A DNA stretch of 64,000 bases. It comes from Prolixibacteraceae bacterium (GTDB lineage: Bacteria > Bacteroidota > Bacteroidia > Bacteroidales > Prolixibacteraceae). Below the pieces are notes generated by a model, which was not told the origin of the DNA, did no database searches, and saw only the letters and a program-made list of their open reading frames with translations. This document shows positions 18,493 to 26,851 of this stretch, in pieces. The stretch spans positions 118,601 to 182,600 of the forward strand of contig JAFLKN010000022.1 of assembly GCA_019163175.1 (NCBI GenBank), written 5' to 3'. Numbering within the stretch: position 1 is the stretch's first letter; each line of letters opens with the position of its first letter. Made by a program: the position numbers and the translations under genes.

Positions 18493-20016
18493 ATGAAATT
18501 TACCAAACAAATAGCACTTTTTCTGACCGGAACCGCACTTTGGATTTCACCGGCATTTGCTCAAAAAGAAAAGTCAAAATCCAAAAACGATGCCAATTGG
18601 CCAATCATTGTCCGCAAAGGCGATCAGCTATTCGAAGGCGATAAACCTTTCCGTTTTCTTGGGATGGCAGCACCCAATATTCAGGCCAACGAAAATCAGG
18701 TCAGGGTCGACCGCACCAACCGTTTTCCCGATGATTACGAAATCAGCGATATTTTAGATGGAATCCACCGTACAGGTGGACGAGCAACGCGCACGTTTTC
18801 ACTATCAGTTTTCCATCCTGACGATAAAGGAATGCCGGTTTATTTTACCGGGCATCGACAGTACAATGAGGAAGCATTTCAGTGCCTCGACCGTGTCATC
18901 GCGCTGGGGCATAAATACGATGTGCGCATGATTATTCCGTTCATCGCTTCACAGTCGTTCGCAAGTGTTCGAGGAGTGGACGAATTTTCAGCACTGGCCG
19001 GAAAACCCAAAGGATCGTTCTGGACCGATCCGGAGCAAAAAGCCGATTTTAAGCATTTTCTCGACTTCATCCTGAATCGAAAAAACACGGTGAACGGCAT
19101 TATCTATAAAAATGACCCGGCTATTCTGGCCTGGCAGTTGGGCAACGAGTTTGGCAGCTATCCGGGAGACCGTTGCCTAAAATACGACGAATGGTCTCCC
19201 AAAATTCTGGAATGGAGTCTCGAAATGGCGGCGTATATTAAATCGGTTGACCCGAATCACCTGATTATGGAAGCCGGTGGTGCCGACCGTGAAAAACTAA
19301 TTGCTGATCCGAACATTGACGTAATCAGCGACCACTTGTACGAATACTGGAATAAAATGAGCGGGAACCCGTGGCGTTTATCTCCGATTGCACTCGAATC
19401 GTATGCCCAGTGCAAAGGCCGCAAACCACTGATGGTCGATGAGTTTGGCCTTGGCACTACCGAAAATATCAGGGAACTGATGAAGACCATCCGCGAATCA
19501 GGAATTGTTGGCGGACTGATGTGGAGCATCCGCAGTCACCGGCGTGATGGAGGCTGGTACTACCACAACGAAGGTGGCACACCGGTCAATTCTTTTCATG
19601 TTCCCGGTTTTTCAGCCGGTTTTACTTACGATGAAGTCCGTTTGCTCCAGTTGCTGAGGAAAGAGGCGTATCTCATTCGTAGTATCCCGGCACCCGAAGT
19701 TGAAAAACCAGCGCCCGCTCCGGTTCTTTTCCTGAAAAAAGATGGCTTTACCTGGCGAGGTGCAACAGGCGCAGCTTTTTACACTATCGAACGTGCTGAA
19801 TCGCCCAAAGGTCCGTGGAAAGTATTGGCTACCGGATTGGAAGATTCGGTGCTTGCTGAAGTCGCCAAATTTGAAGAATCGCCCGCAGGTTCCGAACCAC
19901 TTACACTTTATGCTGACGAGTGGGCCGAATCTGGGAAAACATATTACTATCGAATTAAAGGCACCAACGAGGCCGGCGATTCAGGATATTCCGAAGTTTT
20001 AAAAGTTCAGAAATAA
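18493..20016 (+). CDS. GH5-family mannanase-like glycoside hydrolase
   Basis: 507 residues with a signal peptide (about 1-23). A TIM barrel spans about 35-400. The acid/base is Glu219 (AWQLGNEFG) and the nucleophile Glu317 (LMVDEFG). HLYEYW and GGLMWSIRSHRRDGGW contribute aromatic subsites, which suits GH5_7-type mannanases/mannosidases; the subfamily is not certain. The last about 100 residues (FTWRGATGAAFYTIERAESP to YYYRIKGTNEAGDSGYSEV) form a fibronectin type III domain. It lies between the GlcG-like gene (23 bp) and the aldo/keto reductase (10 bp). It probably acts on beta-manno-oligosaccharides in the periplasm or at the outer membrane. Confidence 0.8.
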   Translation: MKFTKQIALFLTGTALWISPAFAQKEKSKSKNDANWPIIVRKGDQLFEGDKPFRFLGMAAPNIQANENQVRVDRTNRFPDDYEISDILDGIHRTGGRATRTFSLSVFHPDDKGMPVYFTGHRQYNEEAFQCLDRVIALGHKYDVRMIIPFIASQSFASVRGVDEFSALAGKPKGSFWTDPEQKADFKHFLDFILNRKNTVNGIIYKNDPAILAWQLGNEFGSYPGDRCLKYDEWSPKILEWSLEMAAYIKSVDPNHLIMEAGGADREKLIADPNIDVISDHLYEYWNKMSGNPWRLSPIALESYAQCKGRKPLMVDEFGLGTTENIRELMKTIRESGIVGGLMWSIRSHRRDGGWYYHNEGGTPVNSFHVPGFSAGFTYDEVRLLQLLRKEAYLIRSIPAPEVEKPAPAPVLFLKKDGFTWRGATGAAFYTIERAESPKGPWKVLATGLEDSVLAEVAKFEESPAGSEPLTLYADEWAESGKTYYYRIKGTNEAGDSGYSEVLKVQK

Positions 20017-20026
20017 TCAATTTAAG

Positions 20027-21016
20027 ATGTATCAACCTGATAATAAACGCTATTCTGAAATGGAATACCGCCGCTGCGGAAAAAGCGGACTCAAACTACC
20101 GGCACTTTCGCTCGGATTGTGGCACAATTTCAGTGATGTGGATGTGTTTGCCAACTTCAGGCAAATAATTTGGAAAGCATTTGATTCTGGAATTACCCAT
20201 TTCGATTTGGCCAACAATTATGGTCCGCCTCCCGGATCTGCAGAGAAAAACTTTGGTCTCATCCTGAAAAATGATTTAAAAAAATACCGCGATGAACTCA
20301 TTATTTCAACCAAAGCCGGCTACGACATGTGGCCCGGACCATATGGAGAATGGGGTTCACGCAAATACCTGCTGTCCAGTCTCGACCAAAGTCTGAAGCG
20401 GATGAAACTCGATTATGTGGATATTTTCTATTCACACCGTCCAGATCCGGAAACCCCGCTCGAAGAAACCATGGGTGCGCTCGATCAGGCCGTCAGAAAT
20501 GGAAAAGCGTTATATGCCGGCATTTCGAACTACCCAGCAGAAACAACAGCCCGTGCGGCAAAAATTCTGAACGGTTTGGGAACTCCCTGCCTGATCCATC
20601 AGCCCAAATATTCGATGTTTGAGCGTTGGGTCGAAGGTGGATTGCTCGATGTTCTTGAGGAAACAGGAATGGGTTGCATTGCCTTCTCACCCCTGGCACA
20701 AGGCCTGCTAACCAACAAATACCTTGGCGGAATTCCTGCTGATTCGCGCGCAGCCAAAACACACGGCGCACTAAATTCAGGTCAGATTACACCGGAAGTT
20801 TTGTCCCGCATTCAAGCCTTGAATCAGCTTGCATTTGAACGTGGTCAGTCGTTAGCACAAATGTCCATTGCCTGGTTGCTTCGCGATAAGCGGGTGACAT
20901 CGGTTCTGATCGGCGCAAGTAGCGTTGCGCAACTCGAAGACAATCTTTTGTCGCTTAAAAACACCCGGTTTTTTAATGATGAATTGTTGAAAATCGAAGA
21001 GATTTTAAAACAATAA
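20027..21016 (+). CDS. Aldo/keto reductase (YghZ / Kv-beta-like)
   Basis: 329 residues, no signal peptide, cytoplasmic. An NADPH-dependent (beta/alpha)8 reductase. The catalytic tetrad is visible: Asp60 and Tyr65 (HFDLANNYG), Lys96 (ISTKAGY) and His137 (FYSHRPD). LSLGLWHNF at the start and TSVLIGASSVAQLEDNL at the C-terminal cofactor region complete the family pattern. The closest subfamily by motif (GPPPGSAEKNFG, WPGPYGEWGSRKYLLSSLDQSLKRM) is the L-glyceraldehyde-3-phosphate reductase / Kv-beta group. In this operon it could reduce an aldose or a keto-sugar released from mannan; this is inference. A reductase between two endo-mannanase-type genes is unusual for a mannan PUL. Confidence 0.9.
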   Translation: MYQPDNKRYSEMEYRRCGKSGLKLPALSLGLWHNFSDVDVFANFRQIIWKAFDSGITHFDLANNYGPPPGSAEKNFGLILKNDLKKYRDELIISTKAGYDMWPGPYGEWGSRKYLLSSLDQSLKRMKLDYVDIFYSHRPDPETPLEETMGALDQAVRNGKALYAGISNYPAETTARAAKILNGLGTPCLIHQPKYSMFERWVEGGLLDVLEETGMGCIAFSPLAQGLLTNKYLGGIPADSRAAKTHGALNSGQITPEVLSRIQALNQLAFERGQSLAQMSIAWLLRDKRVTSVLIGASSVAQLEDNLLSLKNTRFFNDELLKIEEILKQ

Positions 21017-21046
21017 ATAACCTGTCAACGAACTATTTAACCGATT

Positions 21047-22948
21047 ATGCCAACACGTAAATTATTTATTGGGCTGTTTATTCTTGTTTCAGTTTTCTTT
21101 CGAACCGAAACTTCAAAAGCCCAATTGTACAATCCGAATTTCAATGCTGCCGAAAACAAGGGTTCTCTGTTAAAATACCTCAACGATATTTACGGCAAAA
21201 AAATCATCTCCGGACAGATGGATGACAAATACCTCGCATACATCATTGAATCCACCGGGGGAAAATCGCCTGCCATGATGGGGTACGATTTTAATGGAAT
21301 TTGTCCGTCGCAGGGCGGAAACAATGATGCAGCAAAAGCCATCAATTGGGTAAAAATCAAAGGAGGAATTGCCCAGTTTCAGTGGCACTGGATTTCGCCC
21401 AATGCCGATGGGGACTTTTACTCGCCGAACTTCAAGCTTAGCGAAGCGCTGAACGACACCAACAGTATCTCGTACAAAAACATGATTCGCGACATTGATT
21501 TGGTGGCTGGCGAGATGAAAAAAATGAAAGAAGCCGGAGTTCCCATTCTCTGGCGGCCTTTGCACGAAGCAGAAGGAAAATGGTTCTGGTGGGGCTATTC
21601 GGGAGGCGATGCCTGCAAAAAGCTGTACAGACTAATGTACGACCGAATGGTCAATAAATTTAAACTCGACAACCTCATCTGGGTGTGGACAAGCTACGGA
21701 AAAACAAAGGAAAACTGGTATCCGGGCGACGATGTGGTGGACATGATTGTGTGGGATTATCCAGACTATTCAGCTGCGGGTTCGTGGTCGCAATACCAGC
21801 AGATGTTTGGCGGCAAAGGCAAAATGTTTGGCATAGGCGAAGACGGGAAACTGACTGATCCGGCAATACTTGCTACACAGGGCTGGCTTTATTTTCTCAC
21901 CTGGTCATATATGGTTCAGGATCCATCAGTAAAAGATGGCAAAAACCCAAAAGCCTGGCTGAAACAGGTGTATAACGATTCGCGGGTAATTACGCTCGAC
22001 AATCTGACTCCCGGACCGAAAGCCTCCGCCGGACAAAGCCAGCTTATTTTCGATACCGACGGCAACGGCACAGAAACCGTGCAGCTCGATGGCTCGGGCA
22101 GTAAAACCGACAATGGAACTATTACAGAATACAAATGGGATATCAACAATATAGAAATTGCAACTGGGGTAAAACCGCAGGTTTCGCTGCCGTTGGGATT
22201 GCATACCATCAAACTGACCATCACAACAAGCACCGGAGAAAGTAAAACATCGCAGGTAGTTATCACCATCAAAAAGCCCTCGGTTTCACTGAAAAAAGCT
22301 TACAAAGTTTCTTCCACGGAGGCAAATCTCGGGAATATTGCTGCCAATGCTGTTGACGGCAATCAGGCAACACGATGGTCGAGTGCCTATTCCGACCCGC
22401 AATGGTATCAAATCGATTTGGGAAAAAATTACGATATCAGTCAGGTGGTTATTTACTGGGAAGATGCTTCCGCAAAAAATTACAAGATCGAAACTTCGGA
22501 TGATGGCACTTCATGGAGAACAGTTGCAACAAAATTGAATATGCCAAAAGGTGCGAGAATCGATGATTTAAGCGGATTATCGGGTTCCGGAAGGTATATC
22601 AGAATGTACGGAACCGAACGCACAGGCACCTGGGGCTATTCCATTTTTGAGTTCGAAGTCTATGGAACCGAATCAGGCACAACTGGCTTGATAAATATGG
22701 ATATGCATAATCTATGGATATATCCTACCATCATCAGAAAATCAGAAAAGATGCAAATTTCTTGTCCTGGCAGTCTTTTGCCTGCAAACTATCAGATTTA
22801 CTGTCAATCGGGCCAAATCAAGAAACAAGGAATATTAACTGACACGAATAGTTTTTTGGTGATTGATCAGTCTGAAGCTGGTTTTTATTATTTCAAACTT
22901 AGGCACAATGACCTCTCAAAATCAGTAAAATTCGTTGTTGTAAATTGA
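21047..22948 (+). CDS. GH26 beta-mannanase with PKD, F5/8C and T9SS domains
   Basis: 633 residues. Signal peptide (about 1-26), then a GH26 (beta/alpha)8 barrel (about 30-315). The acid/base is Glu174 in WRPLHEAEGKWFWWG and the nucleophile Glu265 in FGIGEDGK, the two hallmark GH26 sites. Next come a PKD-like domain (about 322-408), a discoidin/F5/8 type C carbohydrate-binding domain (about 410-542, NAVDGNQATRWSS and WYQIDLGK), and a C-terminal T9SS type A sorting signal (about 550-633). It is the only enzyme in PUL 1 with a T9SS signal, so it is expected to be displayed outside the cell and to make the first endo-cut in beta-1,4-mannan. It follows the aldo/keto reductase by 30 bp. Confidence 0.93.
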   Translation: MPTRKLFIGLFILVSVFFRTETSKAQLYNPNFNAAENKGSLLKYLNDIYGKKIISGQMDDKYLAYIIESTGGKSPAMMGYDFNGICPSQGGNNDAAKAINWVKIKGGIAQFQWHWISPNADGDFYSPNFKLSEALNDTNSISYKNMIRDIDLVAGEMKKMKEAGVPILWRPLHEAEGKWFWWGYSGGDACKKLYRLMYDRMVNKFKLDNLIWVWTSYGKTKENWYPGDDVVDMIVWDYPDYSAAGSWSQYQQMFGGKGKMFGIGEDGKLTDPAILATQGWLYFLTWSYMVQDPSVKDGKNPKAWLKQVYNDSRVITLDNLTPGPKASAGQSQLIFDTDGNGTETVQLDGSGSKTDNGTITEYKWDINNIEIATGVKPQVSLPLGLHTIKLTITTSTGESKTSQVVITIKKPSVSLKKAYKVSSTEANLGNIAANAVDGNQATRWSSAYSDPQWYQIDLGKNYDISQVVIYWEDASAKNYKIETSDDGTSWRTVATKLNMPKGARIDDLSGLSGSGRYIRMYGTERTGTWGYSIFEFEVYGTESGTTGLINMDMHNLWIYPTIIRKSEKMQISCPGSLLPANYQIYCQSGQIKKQGILTDTNSFLVIDQSEAGFYYFKLRHNDLSKSVKFVVVN

Positions 22949-23060
22949 ATCATGTCACGTAAATTTAAAAAAATGAAACGAGCCATGAGAGATAATCTCA
23001 CACACGAGAAGTACTATTTGGCGAGTTCCATATGGCAATTAAAAAACAAATTATAGACAT

Positions 23061-25097
23061 ATGAAAAAAGCAATTTTTATAACGATCATTCTTGTCTTCA
23101 ACGGTTTATGGTTACTTGCCCAACCAATTATTACTCCCTGGGGCAACATTAAAGGTTTCGTTGTTGATGGTGAAAAAATGAATTTCGAAACCTCTGTCCG
23201 GTCAGTTAAAACCGACTGGAGCGGATGTATCTCATCAGAAAGGTGCAACTGGCAGGGAAACCAGACTTATTCATTTTCCGGGAAGACAACCAACATGTCG
23301 CACTTTTTGCAGGCCCTGCCATTAAACTATGCCGAACAGTTCACTGAAATAGGCCAGAACTCAGTAAAAGTAGAATTATCGATAGATGCTACTGCTGAAA
23401 TCGACCAGGCAGGAACCTATTTTTGTTTCGAAATACCGGGAAGTGAATTTGTGGATGGAACGCTTGCCATTTATTCCGGAAAATCGAAAAGTGGGTCGGT
23501 CAACCTGAAATCCTCAACTCCCAACGGGAAAGCAGAATACATCCGAAAAAAAGGAAATAAAATCATCGTAAAAACAGCCAAACGCGAATATGAAGTAATT
23601 GCCGGTAACAATACGGAGATATTTGTCAAGCAAAACTTTATCGACCGTCCGGGCTATCTCAACGACCCTTTGCCAGCCAAAGCATTTGTTGCTTCAGACC
23701 CTAATCAATCCATTGCCGATTACCAGGTTTATTTTACGCTCATTCAGGGCAAGGCAAAAAATGGTGACAAAAAGAAGGTCAGCTACACATTAAATGTGAA
23801 AGGTACACCCGATAAAGAAGATGTTCAAATGACCATCGATGCGGGCAAACCAGGCAGGCCGTTTGATGGTGTGGGTAGTAATTATCGGGTAAAAGACCTT
23901 GGCCGCGACTCGATGGTGGTGAATTACTGTTTGAATAATATCCGGGTTGCATGGTCGCGTATTGAATTCAACTGGAGCGAGTGGCAATCTGGAGAAAACG
24001 AAAATCCGTTGCTGAAAGCGAGAGCAGGAAAACTTTCAAAAGCGTTTTACGAACAGATTGAAATGGCCCGCATTCTGGCTAAACGCGGGTTACCCATCAT
24101 TGTTACCGTTTGGGCACCACCTGCATGGGCTATCGACACCACCCGGCACAACAGGCAGGGATTGGAACACGACTCAAAACTTTCTTTGAACAGCAAAAAA
24201 ATTGATAAAATGTGTCAATCAATTGCCGATTACATTTCGTATTTAAAATCGGATTACGGAATTGAAATTCCTTTATTCAGTTTTAACGAAGTCGATTATG
24301 GCGTGATGGTCTATCATACTCCTGAAGAACATGCTTTTTACACGAAAGAACTAGGCAAGTATTTTGCATCGCGTGGATTGATAACGAAAATGATGCTGGG
24401 CGATACTGGTGCAGGCACCATAAGGTCGAATAAAATGGTGATTCCGGCAGTCGAAGACCCATCCATTCACCCATATATCGGGGCTGTGGCATTTCATACC
24501 TGGCACGGTTGCACAGAAGCCGATTGCAAAGCATGGGCATTATCGGCACAAAAATTAAATGTGCCTTTATTGGTTACCGAAGGTGGACCCAACTCTGCCC
24601 TGCACCGATACCCGCAATATTTTCTCGATAACGCATTTCAGTTGTCCGAAATTGATTTATACCTGAGGGTCTGCAAATATGCTCAGCCCATTTCAATATT
24701 GGAATGGCAATTGACTCCTGACTATTCGGTGCTTACAGGGAAAGGTTTATACGGCGATAATGGCCCGCTGCGTCCGACGCAACGCTTCTGGAACCTGAAA
24801 CAATTGGGTTCAACTCCTGAAGGTTCGTTTGCTATTCCGATTGAGGTTGACAAACCAAATATCACAGCAACAGCTTTTGCAGATATACTGAACGGATTGT
24901 ACACCATCCACATCGTAAACAACAGTGCAACACGCGAAGTAACCCTTACAGGTATTCCTGAACCGGTTAAATCGTTCAACATTTATGTTACCGATGCAAC
25001 TCGCGGAATGGAAAAAGTAAATACGGTAAAAGTTACCGGTGGGAAAGTTAGATTTACGATTGATGCGCAGGCCTACACCAGCCTGATGACGAACTAA
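23061..25097 (+). CDS. GH30-like clan GH-A glycoside hydrolase
   Basis: 678 residues with a signal peptide (about 1-20). The first 230 residues are an all-beta domain not assigned to a known family. A TIM barrel begins near 265 (MTIDAGKPGRPFDGVGSNYRV, resembling the GH30 opening FDGFGGSL). It carries a strand-4 acid/base Glu410 (FSFNEVDYG) and a strand-7 nucleophile Glu507 (LLVTEGGPNS). A C-terminal beta-sandwich (about 590-678) completes the GH30-like layout. Clan GH-A retaining catalysis is well supported, but the family is not certain and it may be a separate one. Its leader (112 bp) shares a 15-base run with the leader upstream of the carbohydrate-binding protein at 14281. Confidence 0.65.
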   Translation: MKKAIFITIILVFNGLWLLAQPIITPWGNIKGFVVDGEKMNFETSVRSVKTDWSGCISSERCNWQGNQTYSFSGKTTNMSHFLQALPLNYAEQFTEIGQNSVKVELSIDATAEIDQAGTYFCFEIPGSEFVDGTLAIYSGKSKSGSVNLKSSTPNGKAEYIRKKGNKIIVKTAKREYEVIAGNNTEIFVKQNFIDRPGYLNDPLPAKAFVASDPNQSIADYQVYFTLIQGKAKNGDKKKVSYTLNVKGTPDKEDVQMTIDAGKPGRPFDGVGSNYRVKDLGRDSMVVNYCLNNIRVAWSRIEFNWSEWQSGENENPLLKARAGKLSKAFYEQIEMARILAKRGLPIIVTVWAPPAWAIDTTRHNRQGLEHDSKLSLNSKKIDKMCQSIADYISYLKSDYGIEIPLFSFNEVDYGVMVYHTPEEHAFYTKELGKYFASRGLITKMMLGDTGAGTIRSNKMVIPAVEDPSIHPYIGAVAFHTWHGCTEADCKAWALSAQKLNVPLLVTEGGPNSALHRYPQYFLDNAFQLSEIDLYLRVCKYAQPISILEWQLTPDYSVLTGKGLYGDNGPLRPTQRFWNLKQLGSTPEGSFAIPIEVDKPNITATAFADILNGLYTIHIVNNSATREVTLTGIPEPVKSFNIYVTDATRGMEKVNTVKVTGGKVRFTIDAQAYTSLMTN

Positions 25098-25108
25098 AAC
25101 CAATAACC

Positions 25109-26827
25109 ATGAATCAACTAAAAATCAACATCTTTGTATCTTTTCTTTTTGCCTTCTCATTGAATATTCAGGCGCAGATTCTGAATACAGCTTGTCTGAA
25201 TTCGAAAGTAAATCAGTACCAGAAAGCCGAATGGCAAATCGAACTGAAATCAAACTGGAGCAATCCATACGATGCTTCTGAGATTACACTGGATATGCAA
25301 ATCTTCTCTCCTTCAGGCAAAAAACTGAGTTTGCCTTGCTTTTATGAATCTGAAAAATCAGGAGAGAAATCGGTTTGGAAAGCCCGTTTTGCCCCTCGCG
25401 AAACCGGAGTTTATTCGTATCAATTCGAACTGAAGGAAAAAGGGAAAGTGGTTTCCACAAACGCGAAAGCCGATTTTAAGGTCAATGTTTCAAAAGGAAA
25501 AGGCTTCCTGAATCCGAATGATTTATGGACTTTCAAATATGATAACGGGGAACTTTTCCGTGGAATTGGCGAAAACATTTGCTGGGAATCGAGAGATGAA
25601 GACGACTCGAAATATTTCGAATCGTTGCACGAAGACAAGCGGTTTAACTATGATTTTATGCTGAAAAAGCTGGCTGCCAGCGATGGTAATTTCTTCAGGG
25701 TGTGGATGATTTACTGGAACCTGCCCGTTGACTGGAAAACTGTAAAAAACAATTCACGCTATCAGAATACAAGCTCGCCATACAACGAAAGCGGGATGAA
25801 ACGGATGGACTGGCTGGTAAATCTTTCCGATTCGCTTGGTATTCACATGATGCTGGCGCTCGAAAGTCATGTGGGTTTTATGGGCGACGGCTGGAACATG
25901 AGCAGTTACAATGTTGACAATGGCGGATCGGCCAAAACACCGCTTGAATTTTTCACCCTTCCGGAAGCACGTGCGCAATACAAAAATAAACTCCGTCTGA
26001 TGGTGGCACGTTACGGTTACAGCCCTTCAATTGCCGCCTGGGAGTTTTTTAACGAAATCGACAATGCCATGTACTACGGAAAACCAGAAGACAGGATTCC
26101 GGATGAGCTAATTACCGACTGGCACAACGAGATGAGTACTTTTCTGAAAGATATTGACCCCTACCAGCACATGGTTACCACAAGCATTTCACACCGCGAT
26201 GTTACGGGAATGAATGACCTGAAGAACATCGACATCAACCAAAAGCACATCTATAAAAACACAGCCGGAATACCCGAAACCATTCGCAGCTACACCCAAA
26301 AACACAACAAACCCTACGTAATTGGCGAGAGTGGCTATGAGTGGGACTGGAGCAAAAACTTCAACGATTTTGCTGATGAAATGGATGGCGATTTTAAGCG
26401 AGGTTTGTGGCTGGGATTGTTCAGCCCAACGCCGGTTTTACCGATGAGCTGGTGGTGGGAATTCTTCGAAAACCGGGGAATGATGAGCTATTTCAGGCAG
26501 GTGAGCGAAATGAACAAAATCATGCTCGAAGCCGGTAAAGGAAAGTTTGAATCGTTTGAGGTGAAGACCAATCTGAATGGAGTCCAGGCTTATGGAGTAC
26601 GCTGCGGGAAAAAGAGTTTCGTTTACCTGTACAATTCAGGTTCAGCAACCGAAAATATTCAAATCAGTGGCATTCCGGAATCGAAAACCAAAGGAAAGAT
26701 GAGCTGGATGAATGGTGAATCCGGAAAATACAGCTCGGTGAAATTTGTTGAATTGCCTGATAAAAGCCTGAAGATTGACCAAATTCAACTTCCGGCGAAA
26801 GGCAATGCTATTTTAATACAGGACTAA
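25109..26827 (+). CDS. DUF5060 plus GH5-type glycoside hydrolase
   Basis: 572 residues with a signal peptide (about 1-22). An N-terminal beta-sandwich of DUF5060 type covers about 25-130 (WQIELKSNW, MQIFSPSGKK, ARFAPRETGVYSYQFEL). A GH-A barrel follows (about 145-480) with GNFFRVWMIYWN, acid/base Glu316 (WEFFNEID), HIYKN and nucleophile Glu407 (VIGESGYEWD), and MSWWWEFF near the end. The tail (about 490-572) is a beta-sandwich. It starts 11 bp after the GH30-like gene. It is likely periplasmic and active on side-chain-bearing or short mannan oligosaccharides; the exact substrate cannot be read from the sequence. Confidence 0.75.
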   Translation: MNQLKINIFVSFLFAFSLNIQAQILNTACLNSKVNQYQKAEWQIELKSNWSNPYDASEITLDMQIFSPSGKKLSLPCFYESEKSGEKSVWKARFAPRETGVYSYQFELKEKGKVVSTNAKADFKVNVSKGKGFLNPNDLWTFKYDNGELFRGIGENICWESRDEDDSKYFESLHEDKRFNYDFMLKKLAASDGNFFRVWMIYWNLPVDWKTVKNNSRYQNTSSPYNESGMKRMDWLVNLSDSLGIHMMLALESHVGFMGDGWNMSSYNVDNGGSAKTPLEFFTLPEARAQYKNKLRLMVARYGYSPSIAAWEFFNEIDNAMYYGKPEDRIPDELITDWHNEMSTFLKDIDPYQHMVTTSISHRDVTGMNDLKNIDINQKHIYKNTAGIPETIRSYTQKHNKPYVIGESGYEWDWSKNFNDFADEMDGDFKRGLWLGLFSPTPVLPMSWWWEFFENRGMMSYFRQVSEMNKIMLEAGKGKFESFEVKTNLNGVQAYGVRCGKKSFVYLYNSGSATENIQISGIPESKTKGKMSWMNGESGKYSSVKFVELPDKSLKIDQIQLPAKGNAILIQD

Positions 26828-26851
26828 CCATGAACTAAATAGACTGATAAA

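Noticed and set aside
22953-23057. 34-codon ORF (MSRKFKKMKR...) between GH26 and the GH30-like gene
   Set aside because: There is no ribosome site, no conserved match to the mini-ORFs near 14067, and the sequence reads more like a leader; treated as untranslated.
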